Source: Pseudomonadota bacterium (GTDB taxonomy: Bacteria > Pseudomonadota > Alphaproteobacteria > UBA1280 > UBA12223). From it: DNA of 31,761 bases. The notes beneath the pieces are model-generated. The model did not search any database, was not told the DNA's origin, and saw only the letters and a program-made list of their open reading frames with translations. The DNA is taken from NCBI GenBank assembly GCA_002937495.1, contig PTJW01000001.1, positions 1 to 31,761 on the forward strand, read 5' to 3'. Shown in pieces: positions 7,291-15,161 of this stretch; positions within the stretch are counted from its first letter, which is position 1; the number at the start of each line of letters is the position of its first letter. The position numbers and the translations under genes are program-made.

Positions 7291-7956
7291 TCAACCTCTA
7301 TTAATCTTTGAATCTTGTATAAATTGTTTTGTATTATTATCTAATTCGCCTGATATATTATCAGATAAGAATCTTCTTTGAAAGGCTTTTATAACATTTT
7401 TTTCTCCATATGTTATATTATATCCAAAATCAGTTAAATTAGATATATAATCAGTGGTATTACTCAACTTAGAAAAGTCTACAGCTAAATTATTTTCTAC
7501 TAAAACAGACCAATTAAACCTTGCTCCAGGGTCTGTTTTTCTATCACAAGAAATATCCGAATGCGCTATAATATTTTCTGCTTTAATTTTATATCTACCT
7601 TGTAAGTCTTTTAGTAATTCAATTAAAGAATCATACTGCTGTTTAGTGTATCCACTTTCATTACCTAAAGTTCCTGTATTACCTAACTCTATGCCAATAG
7701 AATTAGTATTAAGCATTTCATCATTTTTCCATTTTGAAACACCTGCATGCCAGGCTTTTTTATTATCAGGCACTAAGTTGTATATCTGTCCATCTCTAGC
7801 TATAAAATAATGCGCAGAAACCCCATTGGCTTCTGCACATAAAAATTCTAAAGATGTTTTATCATCAAAGCACATACAATGCAGAACAATATATTTTGGA
7901 TCTATAGTTTCATCTGCAAAGTTTGGGCTTTGATATTTAGTATTTATTTTTACCAT
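7291..7956 (-). CDS. N-acetylmuramoyl-L-alanine amidase (Amidase_2, AmpD/AmiD type)
   Basis: 221-residue zinc amidase that cuts the bond between MurNAc (or anhydroMurNAc) and the peptide stem. Predicted zinc ligands are H26 (VLHCM), H132 (IIAHSDIS) and D142 (KTDPGARFNW), and E90 (IGIELGN) is the catalytic Glu. The 10-residue spacing from second His to Asp equals that of AmpD (His154, Asp164). Residues ~160-220 form a peptidoglycan-binding-like C-terminal domain (ending with a KAFQRRF...DNNTKQFI helix pair), as in AmiD. There is no signal peptide or lipobox, which suggests a cytoplasmic muropeptide-recycling role like AmpD. It lies 11 nt after the DUF2125 gene and 1 nt before the PhnD-like gene. 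Confidence 0.9.
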   Translation of the reverse strand: MVKINTKYQSPNFADETIDPKYIVLHCMCFDDKTSLEFLCAEANGVSAHYFIARDGQIYNLVPDNKKAWHAGVSKWKNDEMLNTNSIGIELGNTGTLGNESGYTKQQYDSLIELLKDLQGRYKIKAENIIAHSDISCDRKTDPGARFNWSVLVENNLAVDFSKLSNTTDYISNLTDFGYNITYGEKNVIKAFQRRFLSDNISGELDNNTKQFIQDSKINRG

Positions 7957-7967
7957 TCAAAAATCTT

Positions 7968-8984
7968 TTATTTATCTAATGATTTTGTTCTTGCTATTTT
8001 TTGATTAAATAAGTATAAAGAACCTCTTTCAAGTTTACCACTTAATCTAATAAACTTAGCATCATTTTTAGATATAAGCCTTTTTAACATTGGTAAGCTC
8101 TTAATATCTAAATCATCACTACCTGAAAATGTTGAAATAATTTTTTCTGCTGTTTCAACATCACTTGCAATAACATCTAGTGGTCCTACAACCCTATGCC
8201 TTTTATCAATCTTAAACTTATTAACTAGTTCAAACCATTTTTCTTCATCTACTAGTTTCATATTTTCAATATTAATAATTGCATTAGATTTATTTAAAAA
8301 TTCTAAGTTTTTAGTAAAGTACTGTTTAAACTCGTCACCTTCTAAAATAGCCATGTTTAATAAAATAGCATAAACATCTGTTTGGCTAATATTTTCTAGT
8401 TTAGCTTTAAGTAAAATAGAATCAATCATGTAGTCTCTAATTTTTAAGTTCTTAAAGTTAACTTCAAACTTTGATGAATCTGACAAGCTGCCTTTGTAAT
8501 AAAACTTATCTGCTTTTAAAATTAGTTTATTTGCATCTACATCAAAAATCTTTAGTTCTGTTAAATCAAAAGTTACAGTATCATCTAAAAAGTTTAAATT
8601 AACTATTTTAGCCTGTACTTTAAATTTCTTTAATTCGCCATTGTAATTAAATGTAAACATTTGTGATGTTGGAACACTAATATCAGCTTGTTGTTGTAAA
8701 ACAAATGGGTAAATATCAAAAACTACATCACCAACTTTATAGTGAATTTCATTATTTGAATTTTTACTGTCAAATCTTAAATTTTCAACTTTAATATTAA
8801 TATTATTAGGATAACCTGAAGTAATAATATTATCATATTCAAAGTTAAACTTACTTGATTCTTTTAATGTTGTTTCAATAGCTATAACTCTTTTTTTGGC
8901 CATAAAGTCCCAAATAAAACCGTAGCCTAGTAAAATAATACCTACTGATACTGATACTGAAAATAAGAATTTTAAAAATCTCAT
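7968..8984 (-). CDS. DUF2125 family membrane-anchored protein
   Basis: 338 residues with an N-terminal signal or anchor helix (residues 4-26). The motif TSGYPNNINIKVENLRF (~55-71) corresponds to the SGYP...L.L.dprl signature of DUF2125, a family of unknown function found mainly in Alphaproteobacteria. The remainder is predicted beta-rich with repeated amphipathic strands, as in periplasmic AsmA-like proteins. A GGGAAGAG ribosome binding site precedes the ATG. It lies 30 nt after fumC and 11 nt before the amidase, so it belongs to the fumC operon. Its placement with an amidase and a periplasmic sensor fits an envelope role, but no activity can be assigned. Confidence 0.75.
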   Translation of the reverse strand: MRFLKFLFSVSVSVGIILLGYGFIWDFMAKKRVIAIETTLKESSKFNFEYDNIITSGYPNNINIKVENLRFDSKNSNNEIHYKVGDVVFDIYPFVLQQQADISVPTSQMFTFNYNGELKKFKVQAKIVNLNFLDDTVTFDLTELKIFDVDANKLILKADKFYYKGSLSDSSKFEVNFKNLKIRDYMIDSILLKAKLENISQTDVYAILLNMAILEGDEFKQYFTKNLEFLNKSNAIINIENMKLVDEEKWFELVNKFKIDKRHRVVGPLDVIASDVETAEKIISTFSGSDDLDIKSLPMLKRLISKNDAKFIRLSGKLERGSLYLFNQKIARTKSLDK

Positions 8985-9014
8985 ATACTCTTCCCTATTC
9001 TGTTTTTTGCTTGT

Positions 9015-10427
9015 TTATTTTTTTATATTTAACATATCTTCTACCCTTACTAAGCGATCAAAGTCTTTTTCACTTAATAGGTTTAAATCAACACATGCTT
9101 GTTTTAATGTTAAGTTGTTTTCATAAGCATATTTAGCAATTTTTGCTGAGTTATCGTAGCCAATATGTGGTGTTAATGAAGTAACTAACATTAATGAATT
9201 ACTTAAATTATCTTTAATATTATCCAAGTTTGGCTCAATACCATCTAAGCATTTTGTTCTAAAGCTTGCTAATGAATCTGATAGAATATTAATTGACTCT
9301 AAAACCTTATAAATAATAACTGGTTTAAAAACATTTAACTGAAAATGCCCGTTTGAACCTGCAATACCTACAGTAACATCATTACCCATAACTTCTGCAG
9401 CAACCATGCTTAAAGCTTCGGCTTGTGTTGGATTTACTTTACCTGGCATAATTGAACTACCTGGTTCGTTTGATGGTAATACTATTTCACCAATACCACA
9501 CCTTGGTCCTGATGCTAACATTCTAATGTTATTGGCAATAGTCATACAGCTAACTGCTAAAGTTTTTAAAATTGATGAGATATTAACTAATACATCATGT
9601 GCTGCCATTTGCGAAAATTTATTTTCTGCTGCAATAAACTTAGTATCCAAGCTTAATGATAGCTCTTGGCAAACTCTAATATCAAATTCTTCATGAGTAT
9701 TTAAGCCTGTACCTACTGCTGTACCTCCAATAGCTAAGCACCTTAATTCTTTTAATGCATACTCTAAACGCTCAATATTATCTTTAATTTGATATGCATA
9801 AGTTGAAAATTCTTGCCCTAAAGTAATTGGTGTAGCATCTTGTAAATGTGTTCTACCAATTTTAATAATATCTTCAAAATCATCTTCTTTTTTAGCTAAT
9901 GATTCGTAAAACTCTTTCATTTCTGGAAGTAGTTTATTTTCAATAGTTACTAATGCAGCAATGTGCATAGCTGTTGGGTATGTATCGTTTGATGATTGAC
10001 CTTTGTTAACATCATCATTTGGATGAACAGGAGTTTTTGAACCTAGCTCACCACCTAAAATTTCAATAGATTTATTAGCAATAACTTCATTTAAGTTCAT
10101 ATTTGTTTGAGTACCACTACCTGTTTGCCATACTGACAATGGGAAGTTATCATCTAACTTACCTTTAATAATTAAATTGCATGATTGGACAATTGAATCT
10201 GCCACTTCTCTACTTAGTAAACCTAAGTCTGCATTTGCTAATGCTGCTGCTCTTTTTAAATGAGCAAATGCATAAATTACTTCTTTTGGCTGCTTTTGTT
10301 CACCAATTGCGAAATTTTCAATACTTCTTTGTGTTTGAGCTCCCCAATACTTATTAGACTCAACCTTAATTTCGCCCATAGAATCTGTTTCTATACGATA
10401 AAAACTTTCTACATTATTTTCATACAT
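9015..10427 (-). CDS. fumC: Class II fumarate hydratase
   Basis: Iron-independent homotetrameric enzyme interconverting fumarate and malate in the TCA cycle; 470 residues, normal length. The lyase-superfamily signature GSSIMPGKVNPTQ lies at 323-335 with the catalytic Ser in the mobile SS loop. GSGTQTNMNLNEV (~103-115), SSNDTYPTAMH (~145-155) and GRTHLQDATP (191-200) complete the active site. The N-terminus FYRIETDSMGEIKVES fits family starts, supporting the ATG at 10427. The G-S-G-T-Q-T motif separates it from aspartase and argininosuccinate lyase. It is first in the five-gene operon running to 5336 and has a clear promoter at 10465-10493. Confidence 0.95.
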   Translation of the reverse strand: MYENNVESFYRIETDSMGEIKVESNKYWGAQTQRSIENFAIGEQKQPKEVIYAFAHLKRAAALANADLGLLSREVADSIVQSCNLIIKGKLDDNFPLSVWQTGSGTQTNMNLNEVIANKSIEILGGELGSKTPVHPNDDVNKGQSSNDTYPTAMHIAALVTIENKLLPEMKEFYESLAKKEDDFEDIIKIGRTHLQDATPITLGQEFSTYAYQIKDNIERLEYALKELRCLAIGGTAVGTGLNTHEEFDIRVCQELSLSLDTKFIAAENKFSQMAAHDVLVNISSILKTLAVSCMTIANNIRMLASGPRCGIGEIVLPSNEPGSSIMPGKVNPTQAEALSMVAAEVMGNDVTVGIAGSNGHFQLNVFKPVIIYKVLESINILSDSLASFRTKCLDGIEPNLDNIKDNLSNSLMLVTSLTPHIGYDNSAKIAKYAYENNLTLKQACVDLNLLSEKDFDRLVRVEDMLNIKK

Positions 10428-10464
10428 ACTAATATATACCTTTTTATTTTTTTAACTGCCTATT

Positions 10465-10493
10465 ATTATAAATTATTAATATGTTTTTAACAA
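10465..10493 (-). promoter_or_regulatory. fumC operon promoter
   Basis: On the minus strand: TTGTTA (10493-10488), 17 nt, TATAAT (10470-10465). The AAAAAGG ribosome binding site lies ~11 nt before ATG 10427. Confidence 0.75.
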
Positions 10494-10536
10494 GATATTT
10501 ATACTCAAAAAACATAAAAATAAAAACAATTAAAAG

Positions 10537-10565
10537 TTGATTAACAACTATTAAAGTGCTAATAT
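10537..10565 (+). promoter_or_regulatory. Promoter of the zinc-finger hypothetical gene
   Basis: TTGATT (10537-10542), 17 nt, TAATAT (10560-10565). It diverges from the fumC promoter with ~44 bp between the two -35 boxes. Confidence 0.65.
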
Positions 10566-10599
10566 ACAACCTATAGATTAACAATAAATGAGAAACATT

Positions 10600-11472
10600 A
10601 TGAAAGTTGCACTTTATAAAAACTATGAACACCCAATATCTGTTCAAGATGCATATGAAATATATAAAAAAAATAATGAATTTTATAAAGGAATATATAA
10701 ATGCCCTGACCCAAACTGTGGCATTAGTTTAAATATGGCAAATAAAAATAATCACTTACCTGAAAATCAGCTAAAAAAAGCTCGCCATTTCACACCATAT
10801 TCTACATCTACTATGAAACATAATAAGTTTTGCAAGTATTCTAATAAAATTATTGAAAAACTAGAAAATAAAACTTCTAGGTTAACACTACACTCCGGTA
10901 AGCCTCCAATAACAAACAAAGATGATGATTATATTCCTGAAAGAACAGCCAATACTAGTTATAGTAACCGCAAATCTAACCCGTCTGTATCATCTATGAA
11001 ATTCTTTTTTGAAATGCACGCATATACTTATCATAATATGATTGAATTTATTAGAGGATGTAATTATATAATAAAAGACTATGACTCTGATAAAACATTT
11101 GAAATAGAAGACTTCTTTAAACTATTATCAGATAACTATGATATTTTATCTAATTTACCTTACTTTTCAATGTTCCACTCAAGATGCTCTATATGGGATA
11201 ACTCTAAAGATGAAAAACCTAACTTTAGAATACAAATAGAAGCTCCCCACGGATATAATAAAAATATATCTTTAAAAATAACACCTGACTTTGATGATAA
11301 AACTTTTAATATGCTTAAAGAATATTTTGAAATTAAGCCTCCGATAACACCTAAAACTCCTAAAAGAATGGGAGTTTTTGTAAAAGCTATTTTAAAAAAT
11401 ATAAACTCAGAGAGATTTTATTTTTCTAATATTAAATTTATACATATATCACATTTAGAAAAACAAAAATAA
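10600..11472 (+). CDS. Hypothetical protein with N-terminal Cys/His zinc-binding motif
   Basis: 290 residues; the frame also allows an ATG at 10588, but GAGA sits 7 nt before ATG 10600 and nothing resembles a ribosome binding site before 10588. Near the N-terminus KCPDPNC (a C-x4-C pair) is followed ~22 residues later by ARHFTPY and then KHNKFC. This Cys-Cys...His...Cys layout resembles the zinc-ribbon part of CoiA-like competence and nuclease proteins. No PD-(D/E)XK nuclease core can be identified with confidence. The middle is charged and Asn-rich; the C-terminus (AILKNINSERFYFSNIKF) looks like a beta-hairpin module. It has its own promoter and terminator. Function is unknown; a nucleic-acid-related role is only a suggestion. 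Confidence 0.7.
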   Translation: MKVALYKNYEHPISVQDAYEIYKKNNEFYKGIYKCPDPNCGISLNMANKNNHLPENQLKKARHFTPYSTSTMKHNKFCKYSNKIIEKLENKTSRLTLHSGKPPITNKDDDYIPERTANTSYSNRKSNPSVSSMKFFFEMHAYTYHNMIEFIRGCNYIIKDYDSDKTFEIEDFFKLLSDNYDILSNLPYFSMFHSRCSIWDNSKDEKPNFRIQIEAPHGYNKNISLKITPDFDDKTFNMLKEYFEIKPPITPKTPKRMGVFVKAILKNINSERFYFSNIKFIHISHLEKQK

Positions 11473-11498
11473 AAAAGCCCCTAATAAAGGGCTTTTTT
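11471..11498. terminator. Bidirectional terminator between convergent genes
   Basis: AAAAAAGCCC, loop CTAATAAA, GGGCTTTTTT. It serves the hypothetical gene ending at 11472 and yebC ending at 11527. Confidence 0.9.
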
Positions 11499-11526
11499 AT
11501 TTTTTTGCAATTAAATAACTAAAATA

Positions 11527-12273
11527 CTATAGTTGTGCTGCGATTTCGTCTGAAATTTCCATGTTTGTTGTTACAGACTGGATATCATCATCTTCTTCAA
11601 CTGCTTCTACTAAAGCTAAAACTTTACGAGCTGTTTCTACATCTGTAACTGGAGCTGGTGTTTTAACAATGTAGCCTAGGTCTGCATCTTCTGCTTTACC
11701 AAACTGCTCTGCTAAAGCATCTCTAACAACTGCAAAGTCTGATACTTCAGTGATGATTCTGTATGAATCTTCGTTTACTTCAACATCATCTGCACCTGCT
11801 TCAATTGCTGCTTCCATAACTGCATCTTCTTCACCAATTTCTGAAGTATATTCAATTAAACCTTTTTCTTCAAACATCCAAGCAACTGAACCGTTGTTAC
11901 CTAGGTTACCACCGTTTTTAGTGAAAGCAAATCTTACATTTGCTACAGTTCTTGTTTTGTTATCTGTTAGTGATTTACAAATTAATGCTACGCCTGAAGG
12001 ACCATGACCTTCATAAACTGCTTCAACATAATCAGCACCGTCAATTTCACCAGTACCACGCTTAATAGCTCTGTCGATTGTATCTTTTGTCATGTTTTCT
12101 GCTTTAGCGTTATCTAATGCTAGTCTTAGAAGAGGGTTAGAGTTAGGATCGCCACCACCTTGTTTAGCCGCTACCATAAGTTCACGGATTAATCTTGTGA
12201 AAATTTTACCTCTTTTTTTATCTTGAGCTGCTTTTCTGTGCTTAATGTTAGCCCATTTACTGTGACCTGCCAT
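11527..12273 (-). CDS. yebC: YebC/PmpR (TACO1) family protein
   Basis: 248 residues, full family length. The hallmark N-terminus MAGHSKWANIKHRK is followed by AAQDKKRGKIFTRL, DPNSNPLLRLALDNAK and the YEGHGPSGVALI motif. Acidic segments near residues 150-175 (EIGEEDAVMEAAIEAGADD) are typical of domains 2 and 3. Family members have been described as DNA-binding regulators and as ribosome-associated factors that help translation of proline-rich stretches. It is a single-gene unit with its own TTGAAA-17-TATATT promoter. In many proteobacteria the gene sits beside ruvC; here it is divergent from rsmJ. Confidence 0.95.
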   Translation of the reverse strand: MAGHSKWANIKHRKAAQDKKRGKIFTRLIRELMVAAKQGGGDPNSNPLLRLALDNAKAENMTKDTIDRAIKRGTGEIDGADYVEAVYEGHGPSGVALICKSLTDNKTRTVANVRFAFTKNGGNLGNNGSVAWMFEEKGLIEYTSEIGEEDAVMEAAIEAGADDVEVNEDSYRIITEVSDFAVVRDALAEQFGKAEDADLGYIVKTPAPVTDVETARKVLALVEAVEEDDDIQSVTTNMEISDEIAAQL

Positions 12274-12320
12274 ATTCTAATACCTTTATTTAATATGTTA
12301 AAATTACTTCGAATAAACTA

Positions 12321-12349
12321 AATATACAAAAATATTGATGACTTTTCAA
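12321..12349 (-). promoter_or_regulatory. yebC promoter
   Basis: On the minus strand: TTGAAA (12349-12344), 17 nt, TATATT (12326-12321), with an AAAGGT ribosome binding site 8 nt before ATG 12273. Its -35 lies inside the spacer of the divergent rsmJ promoter. Confidence 0.75.
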
Positions 12350-12364
12350 GTTTTATGTTATATT
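12335..12364 (+). promoter_or_regulatory. rsmJ promoter, predicted leaderless start
   Basis: TTGATG (12335-12340), an 18-nt spacer, TATATT (12359-12364); reading TTATAT one base earlier gives 17 nt. Only 6 bases separate the -10 from ATG 12371. Confidence 0.65.
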
Positions 12365-12370
12365 AAGCGT

Positions 12371-13081
12371 ATGAAAAAGCAAGATATTATAAAAAATAAC
12401 ACAATTAATAACGAATCTGACTTTAACTTAAAGTTAGAAGATGAAACTTTATACTTAGTTAAAGAGTCTGAAAACTCATCTATTTGTGTTGACTTTACAT
12501 CTTCAAAAGCTTTAAAAAGAATTAATGAACCAGGCATTTTAAAACAAGATATCTGCAAAGCTATTGGTTTTAATAAATCTAAAGATTTAACAATACTTGA
12601 TGCAACAGCTGGACTTGGCCGCGATAGCTTAATTTTTGCAAGTATTACAACAAAAAGCGTTACAATGCTTGAACGCAACCCCACATCATTCGCATTGCTT
12701 GAAAATGGCCTAGTAAGATTAGTAAAAGCAGATGATAACTCTCAATTACAAGAAATTTCAAAGAAGCTATCATTAAACAATATTGATGCTGCTGAATTTT
12801 TAGCTAGCACTACTGATAAGTTTGATGTTATTTATCTAGACCCTATGTTCTCGCAAGAAGGTCAGAAAAAAAGTGCTAAAGTAAAAAAAGAAATGGCATT
12901 TTTCCATCAAACAGTCGGCAATGATGAAGATAGTGATAAATTAATAGATTTAGCCCTAAATAAAGCAAATAAACGCGTTGTAGTTAAACGACATATCAAA
13001 GCTCCATATTTAAATGATAAAAAACCTAGCCTTGAATTTAAAGGTAAAACCAATAGATTTGATGTTTATATCATAAACTAG
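12371..13081 (+). CDS. rsmJ: 16S rRNA (guanine1516-N2)-methyltransferase
   Basis: 236-residue SAM-dependent methyltransferase that modifies G1516 of 16S rRNA. The SAM-binding motif DATAGLGRD (77-85) is followed by the family markers MLERNPTSFALLENGL, VIYLDPMFSQ (in place of DPMFP), a KKEM element and NKANKRVVVKR. The frame continues upstream to 12335 (TTG), but that part overlaps the promoter, so ATG 12371 is chosen. There is no ribosome binding site before it, consistent with a leaderless mRNA. RsmJ is best known from Gammaproteobacteria, so its presence in an alphaproteobacterium-like background is mildly unexpected. It is monocistronic and divergent from yebC. Confidence 0.9.
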   Translation: MKKQDIIKNNTINNESDFNLKLEDETLYLVKESENSSICVDFTSSKALKRINEPGILKQDICKAIGFNKSKDLTILDATAGLGRDSLIFASITTKSVTMLERNPTSFALLENGLVRLVKADDNSQLQEISKKLSLNNIDAAEFLASTTDKFDVIYLDPMFSQEGQKKSAKVKKEMAFFHQTVGNDEDSDKLIDLALNKANKRVVVKRHIKAPYLNDKKPSLEFKGKTNRFDVYIIN

Positions 13082-13117
13082 AGCTACAATCCTGATCTAA
13101 ATAAATTGAACCATAAG

Positions 13118-13143
13118 AAAAAGCCTCATTACGAGGCTTTTTT
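13118..13143. terminator. Bidirectional terminator between rsmJ and the globin-coupled receptor gene
   Basis: AAAAAGCCTC, loop ATTAC, GAGGCTTTTTT; 36 nt after the rsmJ stop and 15 nt from the end of the convergent gene. Confidence 0.9.
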
Positions 13144-13158
13144 AATTTTATCATAAAA

Positions 13159-14253
13159 CTACATGCTTTCACGAGCTATAGAATCTAAACTTTGCATAGT
13201 TGCTGTAATTTCTTCAATAGCAGTAGATTGCGATGAAATCATATCATTAACAACCATATTACTTTTAACAATTTGTGACGTTACTTCATCAACTACCACA
13301 ATACCATCTGATATTTGCAGTGAGCCAGATAAGATTTTTTTTAATGAATATTCAATTTCATTTACTGAGCTACTTGTTTGATCTGCCAGCTTTTTAACTT
13401 CATTTGCTACAACTGCAAATCCTTTACCTGCATCACCTGCTCTTGCTGCTTCAATTGATGCATTAAGTGATAATAAGTTTGTTTTTGTCGAAATATCCTG
13501 AATTAAAATTAAAATATTTTTAATAGAATCAATATCTGTATTAAATGATTGTGCAGCTTTATTTAATAAACTTAATGACTTTTTAGAGTCAGCAATTAAA
13601 CTCTGGCAACTGTTATTTTCTGATAAAATAGTATTAACTGCAATACTAACATCTGATGTTGCTTGAGTTGATTCTGCAATACCTAGTGTTAACTGACCTT
13701 TAATTGCTGTCTGGTGAGCTAATAACTCATCATGTTTCTGGTTAGATAACTCAATATAAACATTAACTGAAATGGCAATATCAATATTACTTAGCTTTAA
13801 AAACTGTCTGTAAATATTATCTAAAAATTCATTACTATATTTTTGATATTTAGGAAATAATTTATTTTTACTATTTATTTTGCACTTTTGAATTTCTTCA
13901 AATAAAGTTTGTTGAACTTTTGAATAACCACCAATGTACCAATCTGGTGTTAAGTTAATTTTAACATGCGACATGCCAACTCGTTTAACTCGTTGCTCAT
14001 AGCCTTCATCAAAACCATTTTTAAATAGATACTCCCAGTAAGACTTTTGTGCTGCTTTAATTTCTTCTAAAGTTCTACTAGATTTATTAAGAACCACCAC
14101 TAAATCGTCAAATTGTACTATATATTCATAAAAACTATCCATTAGAATATCCATAGTACCCGTTTCATCTAAAAATAGTTTTAGATTTTCAAAATTTGTA
14201 TTAGGCTCTAGCTGATAGAAATTAAGTAAATCCGCAATATTTCTCTTTTTCAT
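13159..14253 (-). CDS. Globin-coupled chemoreceptor (protoglobin-MCP, HemAT-like)
   Basis: A 364-residue soluble aerotaxis-type receptor. Residues ~15-165 form a protoglobin sensor: SFYEYIV, then KRVGMSHVKINLTPDWYIGGY, where H96 is the expected proximal heme ligand. Residues ~190-364 form a methyl-accepting signalling domain with the CheA/CheW-binding tip TKTNLLSLNASIEAARAG and GKGFAVVANEVKKLADQ. There are no membrane segments, so it should sense O2 or another heme ligand in the cytoplasm. The C-terminal arm is short. AAGGGG precedes the ATG by 9 nt. It is monocistronic, just downstream of the rpsD and chemoreceptor block. Its tip differs from the four transmembrane receptors nearby, so it is not a recent duplicate of them. 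Confidence 0.93.
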   Translation of the reverse strand: MKKRNIADLLNFYQLEPNTNFENLKLFLDETGTMDILMDSFYEYIVQFDDLVVVLNKSSRTLEEIKAAQKSYWEYLFKNGFDEGYEQRVKRVGMSHVKINLTPDWYIGGYSKVQQTLFEEIQKCKINSKNKLFPKYQKYSNEFLDNIYRQFLKLSNIDIAISVNVYIELSNQKHDELLAHQTAIKGQLTLGIAESTQATSDVSIAVNTILSENNSCQSLIADSKKSLSLLNKAAQSFNTDIDSIKNILILIQDISTKTNLLSLNASIEAARAGDAGKGFAVVANEVKKLADQTSSSVNEIEYSLKKILSGSLQISDGIVVVDEVTSQIVKSNMVVNDMISSQSTAIEEITATMQSLDSIARESM

Positions 14254-14294
14254 AAAAAAACGCCCCTTATCATTTTTTATTTTGTCCCTAGATT

Positions 14295-14322
14295 ATTTTA
14301 GGCTATCACTTAATGGTTGCAA
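14295..14322 (-). promoter_or_regulatory. Candidate promoter of the globin-coupled receptor gene
   Basis: On the minus strand: TTGCAA (14322-14317), 16 nt, TAAAAT (14300-14295), giving a ~33-nt leader. An imperfect palindrome, CCTAAAATAATCTAGG, covers the -10 and could be an operator, but this is speculative. Confidence 0.5.
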
Positions 14323-14502
14323 TTACAAAGATTTATGCATTTAAATACATAAAATCATATTTTTTTTATTTTTTCATATAAAAAACTATATACATAAAAA
14401 CCATAGGTTGCTATAATTTAATTATAATTTATCAAAAAATTTCCGAGTAATTCAATGGGTTATTCAACTATTCAATCCACTAAACTATTATAAAAAAGAC
14501 AC

Positions 14503-14532
14503 AAAAAAGCTCAACCATAAAGGTTGAGCTTT
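14503..14532 (-). terminator. rpsD terminator
   Basis: On the minus strand: AAAGCTCAACC, loop TTTAT, GGTTGAGCTTTTTT. The U tract is on this strand only; it begins 18 nt after the rpsD stop. Confidence 0.9.
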
Positions 14533-14549
14533 CAAGTATATGAACCTTA

Positions 14550-15161
14550 TTATCTTGAGTAGAACTCGATAATTAAGTGTGGGTTCATTTGTACTGGGTA
14601 AGGAACTTCGTCAAACTCAGGAAGTCTGTTGAATGTACCTTTAAACTTATCAGCAGTGATGTAGTCAGGGATTTCTCTTGCGCCTTTTTCTACAGCTTCT
14701 TTAACCATAGGAATTGCTTGAGATTTTTCTCTAACTTCAATAACGTCACCAATTTTACACATGTAAGAAGCAATGTTAACTACTTTACCGTTTACTAGAA
14801 CGTGTTTGTGGTTAATTAACTGTCTTGCAGCGAATACTGTTGGTACGAAGTTTAGTCTGTAAACAATAGCGTCTAGACGTGATTCTAAAATCTTGATTAA
14901 GTTTTCAGATTTATCGCCTTTTCTTCTTGAAGCTTCTTTGTAAACTGCTACAAATTGCTTTTCTGAAATGTTACCATAGTAACCTTTTAGCTTTTGCTTT
15001 TCTCTGAACTGAACACCATAGTCAGTTAGTCTACCTCTTCTAGCACCGTGCATACCTGGAGCTGAAGTTCTAGTGTTTGTAGGGCACTTATCGCTACCCC
15101 AAAGGTTTTCACCTAATCTACGAGCGATCTTGTATTTAGGTGTAAGTCTTCTGTTTGCCAT
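14550..15161 (-). CDS. rpsD: 30S ribosomal protein S4
   Basis: A 203-residue primary 16S-rRNA-binding protein that nucleates assembly of the 30S body. Recognised by KYKIARRLGENLWG, KLKGYYGNISEKQF and the S4 RNA-binding domain (residues ~92-155: ESRLDAIVYRLNFVPTVFAARQLINHKHVLVNGKV, given here by its ends). The conserved C-terminus NPHLIIEFYSR is intact. It stands alone rather than in the alpha operon with rpsM, rpsK and rpoA, as is usual in Alphaproteobacteria. A strong promoter at 15320-15347 and an unusually long structured leader precede it. AAGGAAA at 15177-15171 is the ribosome binding site. Confidence 0.97.
   Translation of the reverse strand: MANRRLTPKYKIARRLGENLWGSDKCPTNTRTSAPGMHGARRGRLTDYGVQFREKQKLKGYYGNISEKQFVAVYKEASRRKGDKSENLIKILESRLDAIVYRLNFVPTVFAARQLINHKHVLVNGKVVNIASYMCKIGDVIEVREKSQAIPMVKEAVEKGAREIPDYITADKFKGTFNRLPEFDEVPYPVQMNPHLIIEFYSR

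Larger units (their letters stand above)
14254..14549. other. Gene-free interval holding a promoter and a terminator
   Basis: Going right: the leader and promoter of the globin-coupled receptor gene (to ~14322), then very A+T-rich DNA with several TATAAT-like strings and three close copies of ATTCAA (14451-14476), then the rpsD terminator (14503-14532). I see no credible coding frame or structured RNA. Confidence 0.6.

Noticed and set aside
14451..14476. Three close copies of ATTCAA as a regulatory repeat or small array
   Set aside because: Six-base A+T-rich repeats are expected by chance in this composition, and spacing is irregular.
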